In this document: in pieces, positions 17,340-26,726 of the stretch | Position numbering within the stretch: position 1 is the stretch's first letter | How the letters are laid out: each line of letters starts with the position of its first letter | Source: Flavobacteriaceae bacterium PS02336 | GTDB taxonomy: Bacteria; Bacteroidota; Bacteroidia; Flavobacteriales; Flavobacteriaceae | Direction: 5' to 3' | NCBI GenBank assembly: GCA_029960065.1 | Contig: JASCOF010000006.1 | Span: 186,001-250,000, forward strand | Length of the DNA stretch: 64,000 nt | Made by a program: the position numbers and the translations under genes | The notes under the pieces: model-generated | Database searches by the model: none | The model's input: the letters and a program-made list of their open reading frames with translations, nothing else | Told to the model about the DNA's origin: nothing

Positions 17340-19826
17340 ATGAAGAATATCAATATCGGAATTGATTTAGGAACTACGAATTCAGGAATTGCTAAATATG
17401 AAAACGGGAAAATCAGCATTTATAAAAATCCTGTTGGCTTCAAAGACACTATTCCTTCAGTGGTTTCATTTCGAAAAGGACGCATTCAGATAGGCGATAA
17501 AGCAAGAGAACATAGTGCAACAAATGCCGAAAATGTATTCTCTTCTTTTAAACGAAAAATGGGATCTGACGAAATTTATTTTATCAAAGACCTCAACGAA
17601 AATCGCAGTCCAATTGAGCTGTCTTCAATGGTTTTGAAAGAATTAATTAATTTCGCTCAAGGCGAAAGTCTAAGATCTGCTGTTGTTACAATTCCAGCTT
17701 CTTTTGACACAATCCAGTCCAATGCAACCAAAAAAGCAGGTTATCTGGCAGGTTTTGAAGAAATCGTTCTGCTTCAGGAACCTATTGCGGCTTGTCTGGC
17801 TTATTCGAATTCACTAAATCTTGAAATTACATCAGACAAAAAATGGCTGGTTTATGATTTTGGAGGAGGAACTTTTGACATTGCATTGGTAAACATTAAT
17901 GAGAGAGATCTAAAAGTATTTGACCATAAAGGAAATAATTTTCTTGGAGGAGTAGATTTGGATACCTTATTTGTTGAAAAAATAATATGCCCGAAAATCG
18001 AAAAAGAAACTCAAGAACTTAATCTTTGGTCCAAACTAATTTCTAAAGAAAATTCTGTTTACAATAAACTCTTTTTTGAACTTCTTTACAAAGCGGAAGA
18101 AGCAAAAAAAGAACTTTCTATAAAAGAAACCTCAAGTATTGAAATCGATTTTGATGAACTTTCAATTTCATTGGATATCGATATCAGCCGAAAAGAATTT
18201 GAAGCAATTATTCAGCCTAAATTTGAAGAATCCTTTCACTTGGTTGAAAAACTGATTAAAGATAACCTGCTTCATTTTTCAGATATAGAACGTATAATAT
18301 TGGTTGGCGGTACTACTTATATTCCTTACATACGCCAGCAGCTGCAGGAAAGAACTCAAATTCTAGTTGAAACAAATATAGATCCTACGACTGCTGTAAT
18401 GCTTGGAGCGGCTTATTATGCAGGTTCAAAACCTTCTGAATTAAATGATGAAGAAATCGTAAATGAACCCACAGCCGAAGAAAATAGTATTCAGGTAGAA
18501 ACTATTTACGAACCACATTCTAAAGATTCTGAAGAACTGATTGTGGTTCTTTTAGATGAATTTTTTGATGGTTATTACAGAATTACCCGAGCTGACGGAG
18601 GTTTTGACACCGGACTTCTAAAGGCAAATAAAAAAATAGCCGAATTTGTGCCTTTGCTGGAAAAAACAACTAATCAGTTTACGTTATTTTTATTCGACAA
18701 TCAGCAGAAACAAATATTTGCCAACTCAAACATTAAAATTACCAACGGATTATACAGTATTGTAGGACAGCCAATTCCGAATGATATTTGTTTGGAACTA
18801 GACGAAGAAACTGGAAAAAGCCACATGGAAATTATTTTTAAGAAAAATGATATTCTGCCTCTTAAAAAAACTATTTACAAAACCTGTTCTAAAAACATAT
18901 TGAAAAACTCCGATCAAAAACTGATTATCAATGTAGTTGAAGGAAATGCCGGAAACATGGTTGGAAGCAATCTTTCTATCGGATACATCGAAATATGCGG
19001 CAGTAATTTTGAACAGGATCTTTTAAAAGGAATGGATATCGAACTGAATTTTAAAGTTTCGGAATCGCGAGATCTGAGTATAGATGTTTATATAAGTGCC
19101 TTAGATCTGGAAATCAGTGAAGTTTTTAATCCGCACCAGAGAAAAATCTCTATAGAAAAATTAGCGTCGGAAATTAAAAATGCATTGGACACCATTTTAG
19201 AAGAAATAAGAAGCGAAGAACAGCATGAAAATTATGAGTATTTAGCTAAGTTAAAAAGGTCTCAGGAATCGTTAACGGTTCTTTATAATGAGACTTTGGA
19301 AAATCAAAATGATGCTCTTACAGATAAAAAATATCAAATTGATGAATTGAAAAAAATCTACATTCAGGAATTTGACGATCTTATCCGACACAAACACATA
19401 TTGTCTGAGCTTGAAGAATACCACAGCATAAAAGACAGTCTTGCATTTTATGTTGAAAAAGGCAGTCCGCGCCAAAAAGAAGAATTCGAAAAGATCATAA
19501 AAAACGAAAAAGAATTCCTGCAGTCAAGCAATAAATATTTGATTCGCAAAAAGAAAAAAGAATTAGAAAATCTTTTAGACAACATCTATCATAATCAGGA
19601 CGAAAGCTATATATCTTATTTTTATTATTTCCGACTTGAAGATCCGAGCGCCTTCAAGGATAAATCTAAACACAGCAAATTGATACAATTGGGAGAAAAA
19701 GCAATAGATAATTCCAACTTCGTAGAACTAAAAACAATCTGCCACCAGCTTTATAATTTACTGATTAACAAACCCAAAAGAACAGACGACTTTAATACTT
19801 TTGATGGAAATCTTGGAATAAAATAA
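17340..19826 (+). CDS. Atypical long Hsp70 (DnaK-like) chaperone
   Basis: 828 residues against about 640 for DnaK. The N-terminal actin-fold ATPase is intact: phosphate-1 GIDLGTTNSG (7-16), phosphate-2 VYDFGGGTFDIALV (about 170-183), and the adenosine motif ILVGGTTYIPYI (about 320-331). Beyond residue 380 the similarity to the DnaK substrate domain is weak: a divergent beta-rich region (about 400-610) is followed by a long helical, charged part (about 610-800) where DnaK has its lid. No signal peptide, so it is cytoplasmic. It directly follows the GrpE-like gene and ends in a repeated-family terminator. Inferred: a specialised, not housekeeping, Hsp70 with its own exchange factor; clients may involve the tail-anchored pair across the divergent gap. 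No J-domain protein is nearby. Confidence 0.9.
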   Translation: MKNINIGIDLGTTNSGIAKYENGKISIYKNPVGFKDTIPSVVSFRKGRIQIGDKAREHSATNAENVFSSFKRKMGSDEIYFIKDLNENRSPIELSSMVLKELINFAQGESLRSAVVTIPASFDTIQSNATKKAGYLAGFEEIVLLQEPIAACLAYSNSLNLEITSDKKWLVYDFGGGTFDIALVNINERDLKVFDHKGNNFLGGVDLDTLFVEKIICPKIEKETQELNLWSKLISKENSVYNKLFFELLYKAEEAKKELSIKETSSIEIDFDELSISLDIDISRKEFEAIIQPKFEESFHLVEKLIKDNLLHFSDIERIILVGGTTYIPYIRQQLQERTQILVETNIDPTTAVMLGAAYYAGSKPSELNDEEIVNEPTAEENSIQVETIYEPHSKDSEELIVVLLDEFFDGYYRITRADGGFDTGLLKANKKIAEFVPLLEKTTNQFTLFLFDNQQKQIFANSNIKITNGLYSIVGQPIPNDICLELDEETGKSHMEIIFKKNDILPLKKTIYKTCSKNILKNSDQKLIINVVEGNAGNMVGSNLSIGYIEICGSNFEQDLLKGMDIELNFKVSESRDLSIDVYISALDLEISEVFNPHQRKISIEKLASEIKNALDTILEEIRSEEQHENYEYLAKLKRSQESLTVLYNETLENQNDALTDKKYQIDELKKIYIQEFDDLIRHKHILSELEEYHSIKDSLAFYVEKGSPRQKEEFEKIIKNEKEFLQSSNKYLIRKKKKELENLLDNIYHNQDESYISYFYYFRLEDPSAFKDKSKHSKLIQLGEKAIDNSNFVELKTICHQLYNLLINKPKRTDDFNTFDGNLGIK

Positions 19827-19876
19827 CTTGTCGAAATATGTAGTAAAAGCTGCAAAAATGCTTCTTGCTATTAAAA

Positions 19877-19903
19877 AAGCTTCAGAGAAATCTGGAGCTT
19901 TTT
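19877..19903 (+). terminator. Repeated-family terminator after the Hsp70 gene
   Basis: The same AAGCTTCAGA-GAAA-TCTGGAGCTT hairpin as at 15103, with a five-T tail, 51 bp after the Hsp70 stop. Confidence 0.8.
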
Positions 19904-20012
19904 CTGTCTTATAAATACGATTTATCGAATGTCTTTTATAGCTGTAAAATGTCAAGGCAAAACTTAACATTGTTTTCTTACGAACTGGCTTTACTTTAGT
20001 AAATGTTTTTTA

Positions 20013-20020
20013 TAAATTTG
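20013..20020 (+). promoter_or_regulatory. -7 box (TAAATTTG) in the 19827-20138 gap
   Basis: It matches TANNTTTG and lies 118 bp before the start at 20139, implying a long leader. No good -33 TTG was seen. Apart from this and the terminator at 19877, the 312-bp gap shows nothing I can name. Confidence 0.35.
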
Positions 20021-20138
20021 CAATCCTGTAATGAAACCTGTTATTTTCAATACAAAATTGTGACTTTCACATCAATACCACAAAAACACTGTACAATTTT
20101 ATAAAAACAAACTATATCATAATTACTAATTCAACACA

Positions 20139-21233
20139 ATGCTTAAAAAAAACAAACCCCAAGTTCTATTTTTTATTCTTTTCAATTTAATTTTCACTCT
20201 AAATTCATTCTCTCAAAAAAGTATTTATGCTGGAATTGAAATTGGCCGAAGAGCAATTAAAGTTTCTGTTATAGATGTAAGTAACATTAGAAAAGCGGAT
20301 TATAAAATTCTTTCTTTTTGGACAGAAAGAATTCCATTTGCAGATCATATCGGTGCAAACGGACAGCTTACTCCAGAAGACATTAACAAAACCAGTATTA
20401 TAGTAGTAGATCAATTGAAAAAAATTAGAACCGATTATAAAATGCTTGATGAAAATATCTTTATCGTTGCTGCTCCTGTTTTTGCATCTGCACGCAATAT
20501 TGATTTTTTAAAAAATAAAATTGCTACACTTACTAACAAAGAGCTTGAGATACTTGATGTTAATGAAGAAGCAAAAACTTTAGTAAAAGGTGCTATTCCT
20601 CCTGTTGATTATGCGAACGCTTTCCTTTTAGACATTGGTGCTCAAACTACTAAAGGCGGTTACATTGACGAACTTAAAGACAATAAATTAGAGTTTATTC
20701 CTTTAGAACTTGATTTTGGCACAATGACACTTACTGATGCTGTAGAAAAAACTGTGGTAAACAAAAGCCAGGTTAATGACATGTCAACGTATCAGGAAAA
20801 ATCTTTTGATTATAATCCGATTCTGCGTAAAAAGACAAAACAGCTTTTTGATGCCAATCCTCCTTTAGAAAAAAAGGATAAATTATACTTATCTGGTGGA
20901 GCTGTCTGGGCATTTTCAACTCTTTTTTATGATGAAAACGTTAAAGACCACTATATTGCTTTGACACTTCAAGACGTTATTGATTACGATGCAATTCTGA
21001 AAAATAACTTTGGGAAATTTACAAACCTTGCTAAAACCAATAAAGAAGCGGCAAGAGTTTTAAGCACTTACGACCAAAAATACCTTATCTCTGCAAATAA
21101 TATCTTGATAACCTGCCTAGAGAGTATTCCAAATTCAGGAACAAAGAAAATACTCTTTGTAAAAGAAGGACAAGTAACTTGGTTGATTTCTTACATTGCA
21201 GATCGTTCTAAAAAAGTAAATACTAATTTCTAA
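20139..21233 (+). CDS. Exported actin/Ppx-GppA-fold protein
   Basis: 364 residues. The N-terminus MLKKNKPQVLFFILFNLIFTLNSFSQ is a signal peptide. The mature part follows the sugar-kinase/Hsp70/actin plan of exopolyphosphatases: IYAGIEIGRRAIKVSVID (about 29-46) as phosphate-1, VNEEAKTLVKGA near 145 like the Ppx SxxEEA region, LLDIGAQTTKGGYI (about 162-175) as phosphate-2 with one Gly replaced by Ala-Gln, and LYLSGGAVWAF (about 249-259). Ppx/GppA enzymes hydrolyse polyphosphate or pppGpp in the cytoplasm, so an exported version is odd, because ATP is absent there. It may bind polyphosphate or be a non-enzymatic relative. It lies downstream of the Hsp70 but behind a terminator and its own -7 box. 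Confidence 0.72.
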   Translation: MLKKNKPQVLFFILFNLIFTLNSFSQKSIYAGIEIGRRAIKVSVIDVSNIRKADYKILSFWTERIPFADHIGANGQLTPEDINKTSIIVVDQLKKIRTDYKMLDENIFIVAAPVFASARNIDFLKNKIATLTNKELEILDVNEEAKTLVKGAIPPVDYANAFLLDIGAQTTKGGYIDELKDNKLEFIPLELDFGTMTLTDAVEKTVVNKSQVNDMSTYQEKSFDYNPILRKKTKQLFDANPPLEKKDKLYLSGGAVWAFSTLFYDENVKDHYIALTLQDVIDYDAILKNNFGKFTNLAKTNKEAARVLSTYDQKYLISANNILITCLESIPNSGTKKILFVKEGQVTWLISYIADRSKKVNTNF

Positions 21234-21261
21234 AAAGTATTTTTTCTTTTTAAATTATATA

Positions 21262-21290
21262 AAGCTTCAGAGAAATCTGGAGCTTTTTTT
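21262..21290 (+). terminator. Repeated-family terminator between convergent genes
   Basis: The same hairpin family, with a seven-T tail, 29 bp after the stop of the Ppx-fold gene. It overlaps the stop codon of the convergent gene at 21289 by two bases. Confidence 0.85.
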
Positions 21291-21603
21291 ATTCAATTTT
21301 ATTGGATTCTAAAAGCAACATCTCATTAATCAAATCCAACAATTCCATTTCATCCGTTGGAAATAAATGAAGCGCTTGTTCTAAAATTAATCCAACATCT
21401 ATAGATGAATTTTTATTATTGCTTTGTTCTAATGCCAAAATGCAAAGTTTTAGCATACTAATGATTACGCACCCAAGCTCAGAATAATTCAACATTTTTA
21501 TTTCTGCATTATAACCTTTCTTACCATTTGGCTTTAAAATATTTAAATACTGAGCTGAGAGTTTTTTAAGGTTTTTTAATTTTTCTATTTCTACCATTTT
21601 CAT
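21289..21603 (-). CDS. Small conserved-looking protein of unknown function
   Basis: 104 residues, predicted largely helical and Leu/Asn-rich, no signal and no membrane segment, and no motif I recognise. Two nearby starts (ATG 21603 and ATG 21597) are equally good. It ends at the terminator shared with the convergent Ppx-fold gene. Codon use looks like the neighbouring genes, and no longer frame competes, so I keep it as a gene. Confidence 0.5.
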   Translation of the reverse strand: MKMVEIEKLKNLKKLSAQYLNILKPNGKKGYNAEIKMLNYSELGCVIISMLKLCILALEQSNNKNSSIDVGLILEQALHLFPTDEMELLDLINEMLLLESNKIE

Positions 21604-21702
21604 TCTTATAATTTATTGCCATTCTGATTGAGTCAAATGTCAAAATATATTTTCATAAAAAGGTTATCTTATATGATAACTAAGAGAAATAGTAAATAAA
21701 AC

Positions 21703-22296
21703 TCAACTTTTTTTATTCAATCTTTGAAAACTCAACGATAGAGTAATAAACCAAATCGACCAGCCAAAGTGTACAAATCGTTGTATTAATCCAGTATAAT
21801 TCATTTGAATTGTTTCTGACGGTATTGCCCTTATCAGAATAAAAAGCATAATAATAAAACTTGCTAAACTTAGTATTCTGAGTTTTCTTAGTTCCTTATT
21901 TTTCCACAAAATAGCAGTCATTAAAGGGCCTAATAATAGAAGTAAAAGTATTGGTCCAGATTTAGAATGCATTGGATTTCCAGAATGATAATACGCCGCC
22001 CAGCCCATCATAATTGCAAATCCAAAAATTCCTAAAAGTGGTATTTTATTTAATTTGTATTGACGACAAACGTCCAAAAGCCCAATAAAAAAAGGAATGC
22101 TTAGAAAAGAACAAAACCAAGTTGAAATTTCCATAAGTTTTTCAGATTTTGCGCCAATTGCGCCCAATGCACTTATCGTATCTCGAACATGGCTGTAGTT
22201 TTCGTTTAGAGTTCCTGCAATACATACAGAAAGCCAAAAGATAATAGGGATTAAAATTCCTGTAAAAAGAAAAAAACGGTTGATTGCTGGTTTCAT
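21703..22296 (-). CDS. DUF998-type integral membrane protein
   Basis: 197 residues from the ATG at 22296 (MKPAINRFFLFTGILIPIIF). A TTG 36 bp upstream would add a non-membrane tail. Six hydrophobic segments are visible (about 9-28, 55-72, 82-98, 106-125, 132-150 and 165-185). The extracytoplasmic loop HVRDTISALGAIGAKSE after the first segment and the GWAAYYHSGNPMHS stretch are characteristic of the DUF998 family. That family has no settled function. Monocistronic, facing away from the radical-SAM gene. Confident on family, not on role. Confidence 0.75.
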   Translation of the reverse strand: MKPAINRFFLFTGILIPIIFWLSVCIAGTLNENYSHVRDTISALGAIGAKSEKLMEISTWFCSFLSIPFFIGLLDVCRQYKLNKIPLLGIFGFAIMMGWAAYYHSGNPMHSKSGPILLLLLLGPLMTAILWKNKELRKLRILSLASFIIMLFILIRAIPSETIQMNYTGLIQRFVHFGWSIWFITLSLSFQRLNKKS

Positions 22297-22527
22297 AGTT
22301 TGGATTGATGAGATGATTCTTATTAGACACAATCTCTATCAATCTGTTACACAAAGCCTTTATTTAAAATCAGTCACAAAAATGTAAATCTTAAAAATGA
22401 AATTCAGCAGCTTTATTTAAGTTGAAAAAACTTAAAATAATAGAATTCCACAAGCAGACAACACAACTCAAAAAGAAGTGCTTAAAGCTATTTTAGAAAA
22501 AGTTGCTGCTTTTATAAACTGCCGTTA

Positions 22528-22773
22528 TTAGGCCACTTTTTTTACCCTGCGTTTATTCTTCTCTAATAATTCTAGATGATTCTCGGCACATAGGATATTT
22601 TCTGTTGTACCATTTTTTTGAATTTCAATCAGATAATGAAAATCTCTCTGGTTAGAAGTCGATTTTATTATCAGCCCTTTTTTGAAATCCATTTTTCTTT
22701 CTATCACTTTTGCCTCATAAGACCTCCCACTCAATGCCGTGTAGGAGACATCTTGTCCTTTTAGAAATTTCAT
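22528..22773 (-). CDS. Small basic protein of unknown function
   Basis: 81 residues, Lys-rich, with a beta-rich start (GQDVSYTALSGRSYEAKVIE) and a basic tail (LLEKNKRRVKKVA). No signal or membrane segment. The two-strand start followed by a His/Asn segment (LCAENHLELL) might be a small nucleic-acid-binding fold, but I see no defining motif. It lies alone between DUF998 and the radical-SAM gene. Confidence 0.5.
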   Translation of the reverse strand: MKFLKGQDVSYTALSGRSYEAKVIERKMDFKKGLIIKSTSNQRDFHYLIEIQKNGTTENILCAENHLELLEKNKRRVKKVA

Positions 22774-23079
22774 CGTTTTAGCTATTCGGTTTATAAAATA
22801 TTCGCTAATACCAGTAAGTCTTTTTAAAGTTAAAAATCAATTGTTAAGGGGGTTAACCGATTTTTTTCTTACTGAGGCGCAATATAAAAAGTTTGCAAAA
22901 CCTGCAACCCCGTATTTATACCTGTTTTTAATTTCGAAAAGTTAATTTTTTAAGGCCTCTATTTTAGACGATTCAAATTTGATACAATTTAGAACAGTCA
23001 TTATCAGATCATTTTTAGCTCAAATGAGTAGTTTTGAAGGAAGAATTTTTCTTTTCAAAAACAAAAACAAGAGATCAAA
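22774..23079. other. Gap upstream of the radical-SAM gene
   Basis: 306 bp that must hold the divergent promoters of the 22528 and 23080 genes. No TANNTTTG box with a correctly placed TTG, no clear inverted repeat and no open frame were found. Confidence 0.5.
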
Positions 23080-24336
23080 ATGGTACATGAAAGAGTAATG
23101 GAGAAGTTGGCGATCTTAGCTGATGCTGCAAAATATGATGTTTCTTGTTCTTCGAGTCAAAGCACTAGAAAAAACAAAAACAAAGGATTGGGAGATACTG
23201 GAAACGGAATCTGTCATGCTTATACTGAAGATGGACGCTGTGTTTCGCTGCTCAAAATCTTATTGACTAATCACTGTATTTTTGACTGCGCTTATTGTGT
23301 AAGCCGAAAAAGCAACGATATTAAACGCGCCGCTTTTACGGTTCAGGAGGTCGTAGATCTTACGATAGGTTTTTATAGAAGAAATTATATTGAAGGTTTA
23401 TTCCTGAGTTCAGGCATTTTTGATAACGCCGATTTTACCATGGAACGTCTGGTTCGGATTGCTAAAAAATTACGACTGGAAGAAAATTTTAATGGTTACA
23501 TTCATTTAAAAGCAATTCCTGGTGCGAGCGATGAACTGCTGAGAGAAGCTGGATTATATGCAGATCGTTTAAGTGTAAATGTTGAAATGCCAACAGAAAA
23601 AAGCCTAAAACTACTTGCGCCCGACAAAAATCATAAAGATGTCATCAAGCCGATGGAATATCTTAAAAATGAAATTGCCGGTTACAAAGAAGAAAAAAAA
23701 TCAAATTATAAAGCGCCTCTTTTCGCACCTGCTGGACAAAGCACGCAAATGGTAATTGGTGCCACACAGGAAAATGATCTTGAAATTCTAGGCATGGCGA
23801 ATTATTTCTACGACAAAATGCAGATGAAACGGGTCTATTATTCGGGTTATGTGCCAATAAGCTACGATAACAGACTGCCTGCAATTGGAACTCCCGTGCC
23901 CATGATTCGAGAAAATCGTTTGTATCAGGCCGATTGGTTAATTCGCTTTTACGGATTTAATGTCAATGAAATTGTTGGTTTTGATCAGCCTAATTTGGAT
24001 TTGGATATTGACCCGAAATTGGGATGGGCTTTGCGAAATCTGCATCAGTTTCCTGTAGATATCAATACTGCCGATTTAGAACTGATTCTGCGGATTCCAG
24101 GAATCGGCGTTTTGAGTGCCAAAAAAATTGTGGCAGCCAGAAAGTTTAAAAGATTACAGCCTGAAGATCTGCAAAAATTAGGAATTGCTTACAGCCGTTC
24201 TAAATATTTTCTAGCTTTTGCTTCTCCTTTTCAGCTGCAAAAAGATATGACTTCTGCCCAAATAAAAGAACATATAATGAATTTTCAAAAGAGCAAATAC
24301 CAGAATAATTTTTCTAATCAGCTCGCTTTATTTTAA
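23080..24336 (+). CDS. Radical-SAM protein, putative DNA modification/repair (TIGR03916 type)
   Basis: 418 residues. The radical-SAM cluster motif is CIFDCAYC (Cys66, Cys70, Cys73), preceded by the family signature GICHAYTEDGRCVSLLKIL. The C-terminus carries a helix-hairpin-helix-like DNA-binding segment (ADLELILRIPGIGVLSAKK, about 328-346). This combination matches the family annotated as a putative DNA modification/repair radical-SAM protein. The next gene, six bp downstream, belongs to the DUF4130 family that regularly accompanies it (some homologues fuse it to a uracil-DNA-glycosylase domain). The reaction is not established. I infer the pair acts on damaged or modified DNA bases. Full length, all three Cys present. 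Confidence 0.88.
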   Translation: MVHERVMEKLAILADAAKYDVSCSSSQSTRKNKNKGLGDTGNGICHAYTEDGRCVSLLKILLTNHCIFDCAYCVSRKSNDIKRAAFTVQEVVDLTIGFYRRNYIEGLFLSSGIFDNADFTMERLVRIAKKLRLEENFNGYIHLKAIPGASDELLREAGLYADRLSVNVEMPTEKSLKLLAPDKNHKDVIKPMEYLKNEIAGYKEEKKSNYKAPLFAPAGQSTQMVIGATQENDLEILGMANYFYDKMQMKRVYYSGYVPISYDNRLPAIGTPVPMIRENRLYQADWLIRFYGFNVNEIVGFDQPNLDLDIDPKLGWALRNLHQFPVDINTADLELILRIPGIGVLSAKKIVAARKFKRLQPEDLQKLGIAYSRSKYFLAFASPFQLQKDMTSAQIKEHIMNFQKSKYQNNFSNQLALF

Positions 24337-24342
24337 ATCAAA

Positions 24343-25125
24343 ATGACGCAGATAATTTACGACGGAACTTATGAAGGCTGGCTTTCTGCTGTTTTTGAGA
24401 TTTATGAATATAAACTCAAAGATGTTGTTTTTGCGAAAGACGAAACTTCAAATACTTTGCTTTTTTCTAATACGCATTTTGTAACCACAGATACAACAAA
24501 AGCAGATCGAGTTTTAACTGGTCTTCAAAAACGTTTGTCAGAGCGCGGTTTGTCTAATTTATATTATTCTTTTTTATCTGAAATGAATCAGATTGAAGAA
24601 ATCTTATATCGATTTGTAGAATATGCTTTGGCAAGTCCAATCAACATCGAACAGGATTTTAGCAATAACAATGTTCTAAATGTGCAGAAGGCAACTCATT
24701 TAACAGGCAGAGAAAGCCACAGAATGAAAGCTTTTGTTCGTTTTAAACTAACTAAAGACAACTTGTATTATGCCATTGTAGAACCGGATTACAATGTACT
24801 GCCCCTGATAGAAAATCATTTCAAAAATCGATACGCAGACCAGCGCTGGCTTATTTATGATGCCAAACGCAAATACGGAATTTACTACGATCTCGAAAAT
24901 GTATCAAACGTAGCCATACAGTTTGAAGCAAACTCTTCTTCATCAAAATTTCTAGCCGAAATATGTGATGATGAAGAAGAGTTTTTTCAAGATTTATGGC
25001 GCAATTATTTTAGCAGTGTCAATATTGAATCCCGTAAAAATACAAAACTCCATATTCAACACATGCCAAAAAGGTATTGGAAGAATCTGACTGAAAAAAT
25101 TCCAGATTTAAAAAGCCGAAAATAA
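24343..25125 (+). CDS. DUF4130 / TIGR03915-type putative DNA repair protein
   Basis: 260 residues, starting MTQIIYDGTYEGWLSAVFEIYE, the conserved opening of this family. Further family-type segments: HLTGRESHRMKAFVRF (about 124-139), followed by DNLYYAIVEPDYNVLPLIENHF and RYADQRWLIYDAKRKYGIYY. The C-terminus holds a QDLWRNYFSSVNIESRKN segment and a basic tail (MPKRYWKNLTEKIPDL). Always seen next to the radical-SAM partner, as here. Known association only: some relatives are fused to UDG-like domains. The function in repair is inferred. It ends seven bp from the convergent GH130 gene. Confidence 0.87.
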   Translation: MTQIIYDGTYEGWLSAVFEIYEYKLKDVVFAKDETSNTLLFSNTHFVTTDTTKADRVLTGLQKRLSERGLSNLYYSFLSEMNQIEEILYRFVEYALASPINIEQDFSNNNVLNVQKATHLTGRESHRMKAFVRFKLTKDNLYYAIVEPDYNVLPLIENHFKNRYADQRWLIYDAKRKYGIYYDLENVSNVAIQFEANSSSSKFLAEICDDEEEFFQDLWRNYFSSVNIESRKNTKLHIQHMPKRYWKNLTEKIPDLKSRK

Positions 25126-25132
25126 TAGACTA

Positions 25133-26638
25133 TTATTTACTTTTTCGAAGTGCATCCAGCAATTCAGCCAGATCAACAACTCCATAAGTTGAGCTATAAT
25201 CTGAAACTGCGTACGGTAAAATCAAGCTTTTGTTGTGAATAATAGCACCGCAGGAATAGACTACGTTTGGCACATATCCCTCGCGTTCGTCCTCCAAAGG
25301 AGCAAGCAATGGTTCTGTCAGTCTTCCTATTTCTTTAGCAGGATCATCTAAATCAAATAAAGAAGCTCCAATACAATAACGTCTCATTGTTCCCACTCCA
25401 TGTGTGATTACCAGCCATCCTTCTTCGGTCCAAAGCGGAGAACCGCAATTTCCAATCTGCGTGAGTTCCCAAGTAAAACGAGGTTCCTGTAGTAGAACAG
25501 GTGTATTCCATTGAGTTGCTCTATCAGAATACATAATGTAATTATTGACACCGTCGATTCGGGCAAGCATCGCATATTTACCTTTAATTTTTCGCGGAAA
25601 CAATGCGAGGTTTTTGTTCTGCGCGCCTTCGCCATGAAGCGGCATAACTCTAAAACTATAAAAATCTTCCGTAGAAATTAATTTTGGTAAAATCGTATGT
25701 CCGTTATAAGCGGTGTAAGTAGCCATGATGCGAACAGAATCATCATCATCTACAAAACGCACAAAACGTGCGTCTTCAATTCCTCGACTTTCAGACTCTG
25801 AAATGGGGAAAATAACACGTTCAGTAATATCTGAATCATGCTTAAATTGTAAATCATAAAAGGAATTGGCAAGCCATAATATTTCCTGTAATGCCGTTTT
25901 TCTTTCTTCTCTGATCGAAGCGTCTCTCAAAGCTTCCGTGAGCGTGCTTTTAAGAACTGCAAACTCAAATTCTTCTGGAAGATCGTGCATAATCTGTTCT
26001 ATATACTTATCTGTAGTATGCATTTCTGCCAATTTCGTTAGAAATCGCTCTTTGTTGAATAAGGTTTTGTGTTCGATTTCTGCTTTATCAATATGATTTC
26101 CAATTTTCATGATATGCAGATTATTGTCTCTGTCTAGAATTCCTCTTCTAAAAACAATAGACGAAATATGCCCTTCACCAGTGGCTCTAAACGAAATTAC
26201 AACACGTTTTTCACCTTCTTCCAATCCGGTTTGGTCAAAATCTTCTACAATTGACGGATTAAAAATCGCAGCCGATTCAATCGCATATTCCATTGTACAA
26301 TAAGAACCGATCAGCATTTTTCGATCAGAAGACATGGCTTCGTAATTAATCTGTAGCTCTTCAATTATAGGTCTTATTCTTTCGCAGTGTTTAAAGAAAA
26401 CTGCTGAAATATTTCTGTGACGTCGAGCAAATTCTCGAAGTGTTTGTTCTAAAGTTTGAGATACCTGTTTTTCATCCAGCATCATTATTCGAAGCACCAT
26501 CTGCTTGGTTCTTTCGTGCCCGTTCATAAAATATCGGGCAACAACTCTTCTTGAATCTGGTGTAAACTTTATTTCTTTTCGAACTACTGATACTCGCATA
26601 GTGGCATTTTTTTGTGGAACTTTGTATTTGTGAATCAT
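25133..26638 (-). CDS. GH130-type glycosidase/phosphorylase
   Basis: 501 residues, about 150 longer than the compact GH130 enzymes because of an N-terminal helical extension (about 1-170) as in the larger cytoplasmic subgroup. The five-bladed propeller part shows GIEDARFVRF (about 286-295), where the Asp of EDAR corresponds to the conserved catalytic acid, then ATYTAYNG, NLALFPRKIKGKYAMLARID, TQIGNCGSPLWTEEGWLVITHGVG and LPYAVSDYSSTYG. Known: GH130 enzymes mostly phosphorolyse or hydrolyse beta-mannosides. No signal peptide, so intracellular. No sugar transporter or glycosyltransferase lies next to it, and the substrate cannot be stated. Monocistronic, convergent with the DNA-repair pair. Confidence 0.85.
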   Translation of the reverse strand: MIHKYKVPQKNATMRVSVVRKEIKFTPDSRRVVARYFMNGHERTKQMVLRIMMLDEKQVSQTLEQTLREFARRHRNISAVFFKHCERIRPIIEELQINYEAMSSDRKMLIGSYCTMEYAIESAAIFNPSIVEDFDQTGLEEGEKRVVISFRATGEGHISSIVFRRGILDRDNNLHIMKIGNHIDKAEIEHKTLFNKERFLTKLAEMHTTDKYIEQIMHDLPEEFEFAVLKSTLTEALRDASIREERKTALQEILWLANSFYDLQFKHDSDITERVIFPISESESRGIEDARFVRFVDDDDSVRIMATYTAYNGHTILPKLISTEDFYSFRVMPLHGEGAQNKNLALFPRKIKGKYAMLARIDGVNNYIMYSDRATQWNTPVLLQEPRFTWELTQIGNCGSPLWTEEGWLVITHGVGTMRRYCIGASLFDLDDPAKEIGRLTEPLLAPLEDEREGYVPNVVYSCGAIIHNKSLILPYAVSDYSSTYGVVDLAELLDALRKSK

Positions 26639-26726
26639 TATTCTATAACAAGTTAATCATTTTGTTAAAGAAAAAGGCTTAATTTTTATTAAACTTTAAC
26701 TTTTGATAACTCTCTATGCAATTATT

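Noticed and set aside
22444..22530. Plus-strand frame IPQADNTTQKEVLKAILEKV ending at a TAG
   Set aside because: Only about 32 codons, no start codon and no family; possibly a gene scar, but too little to call.
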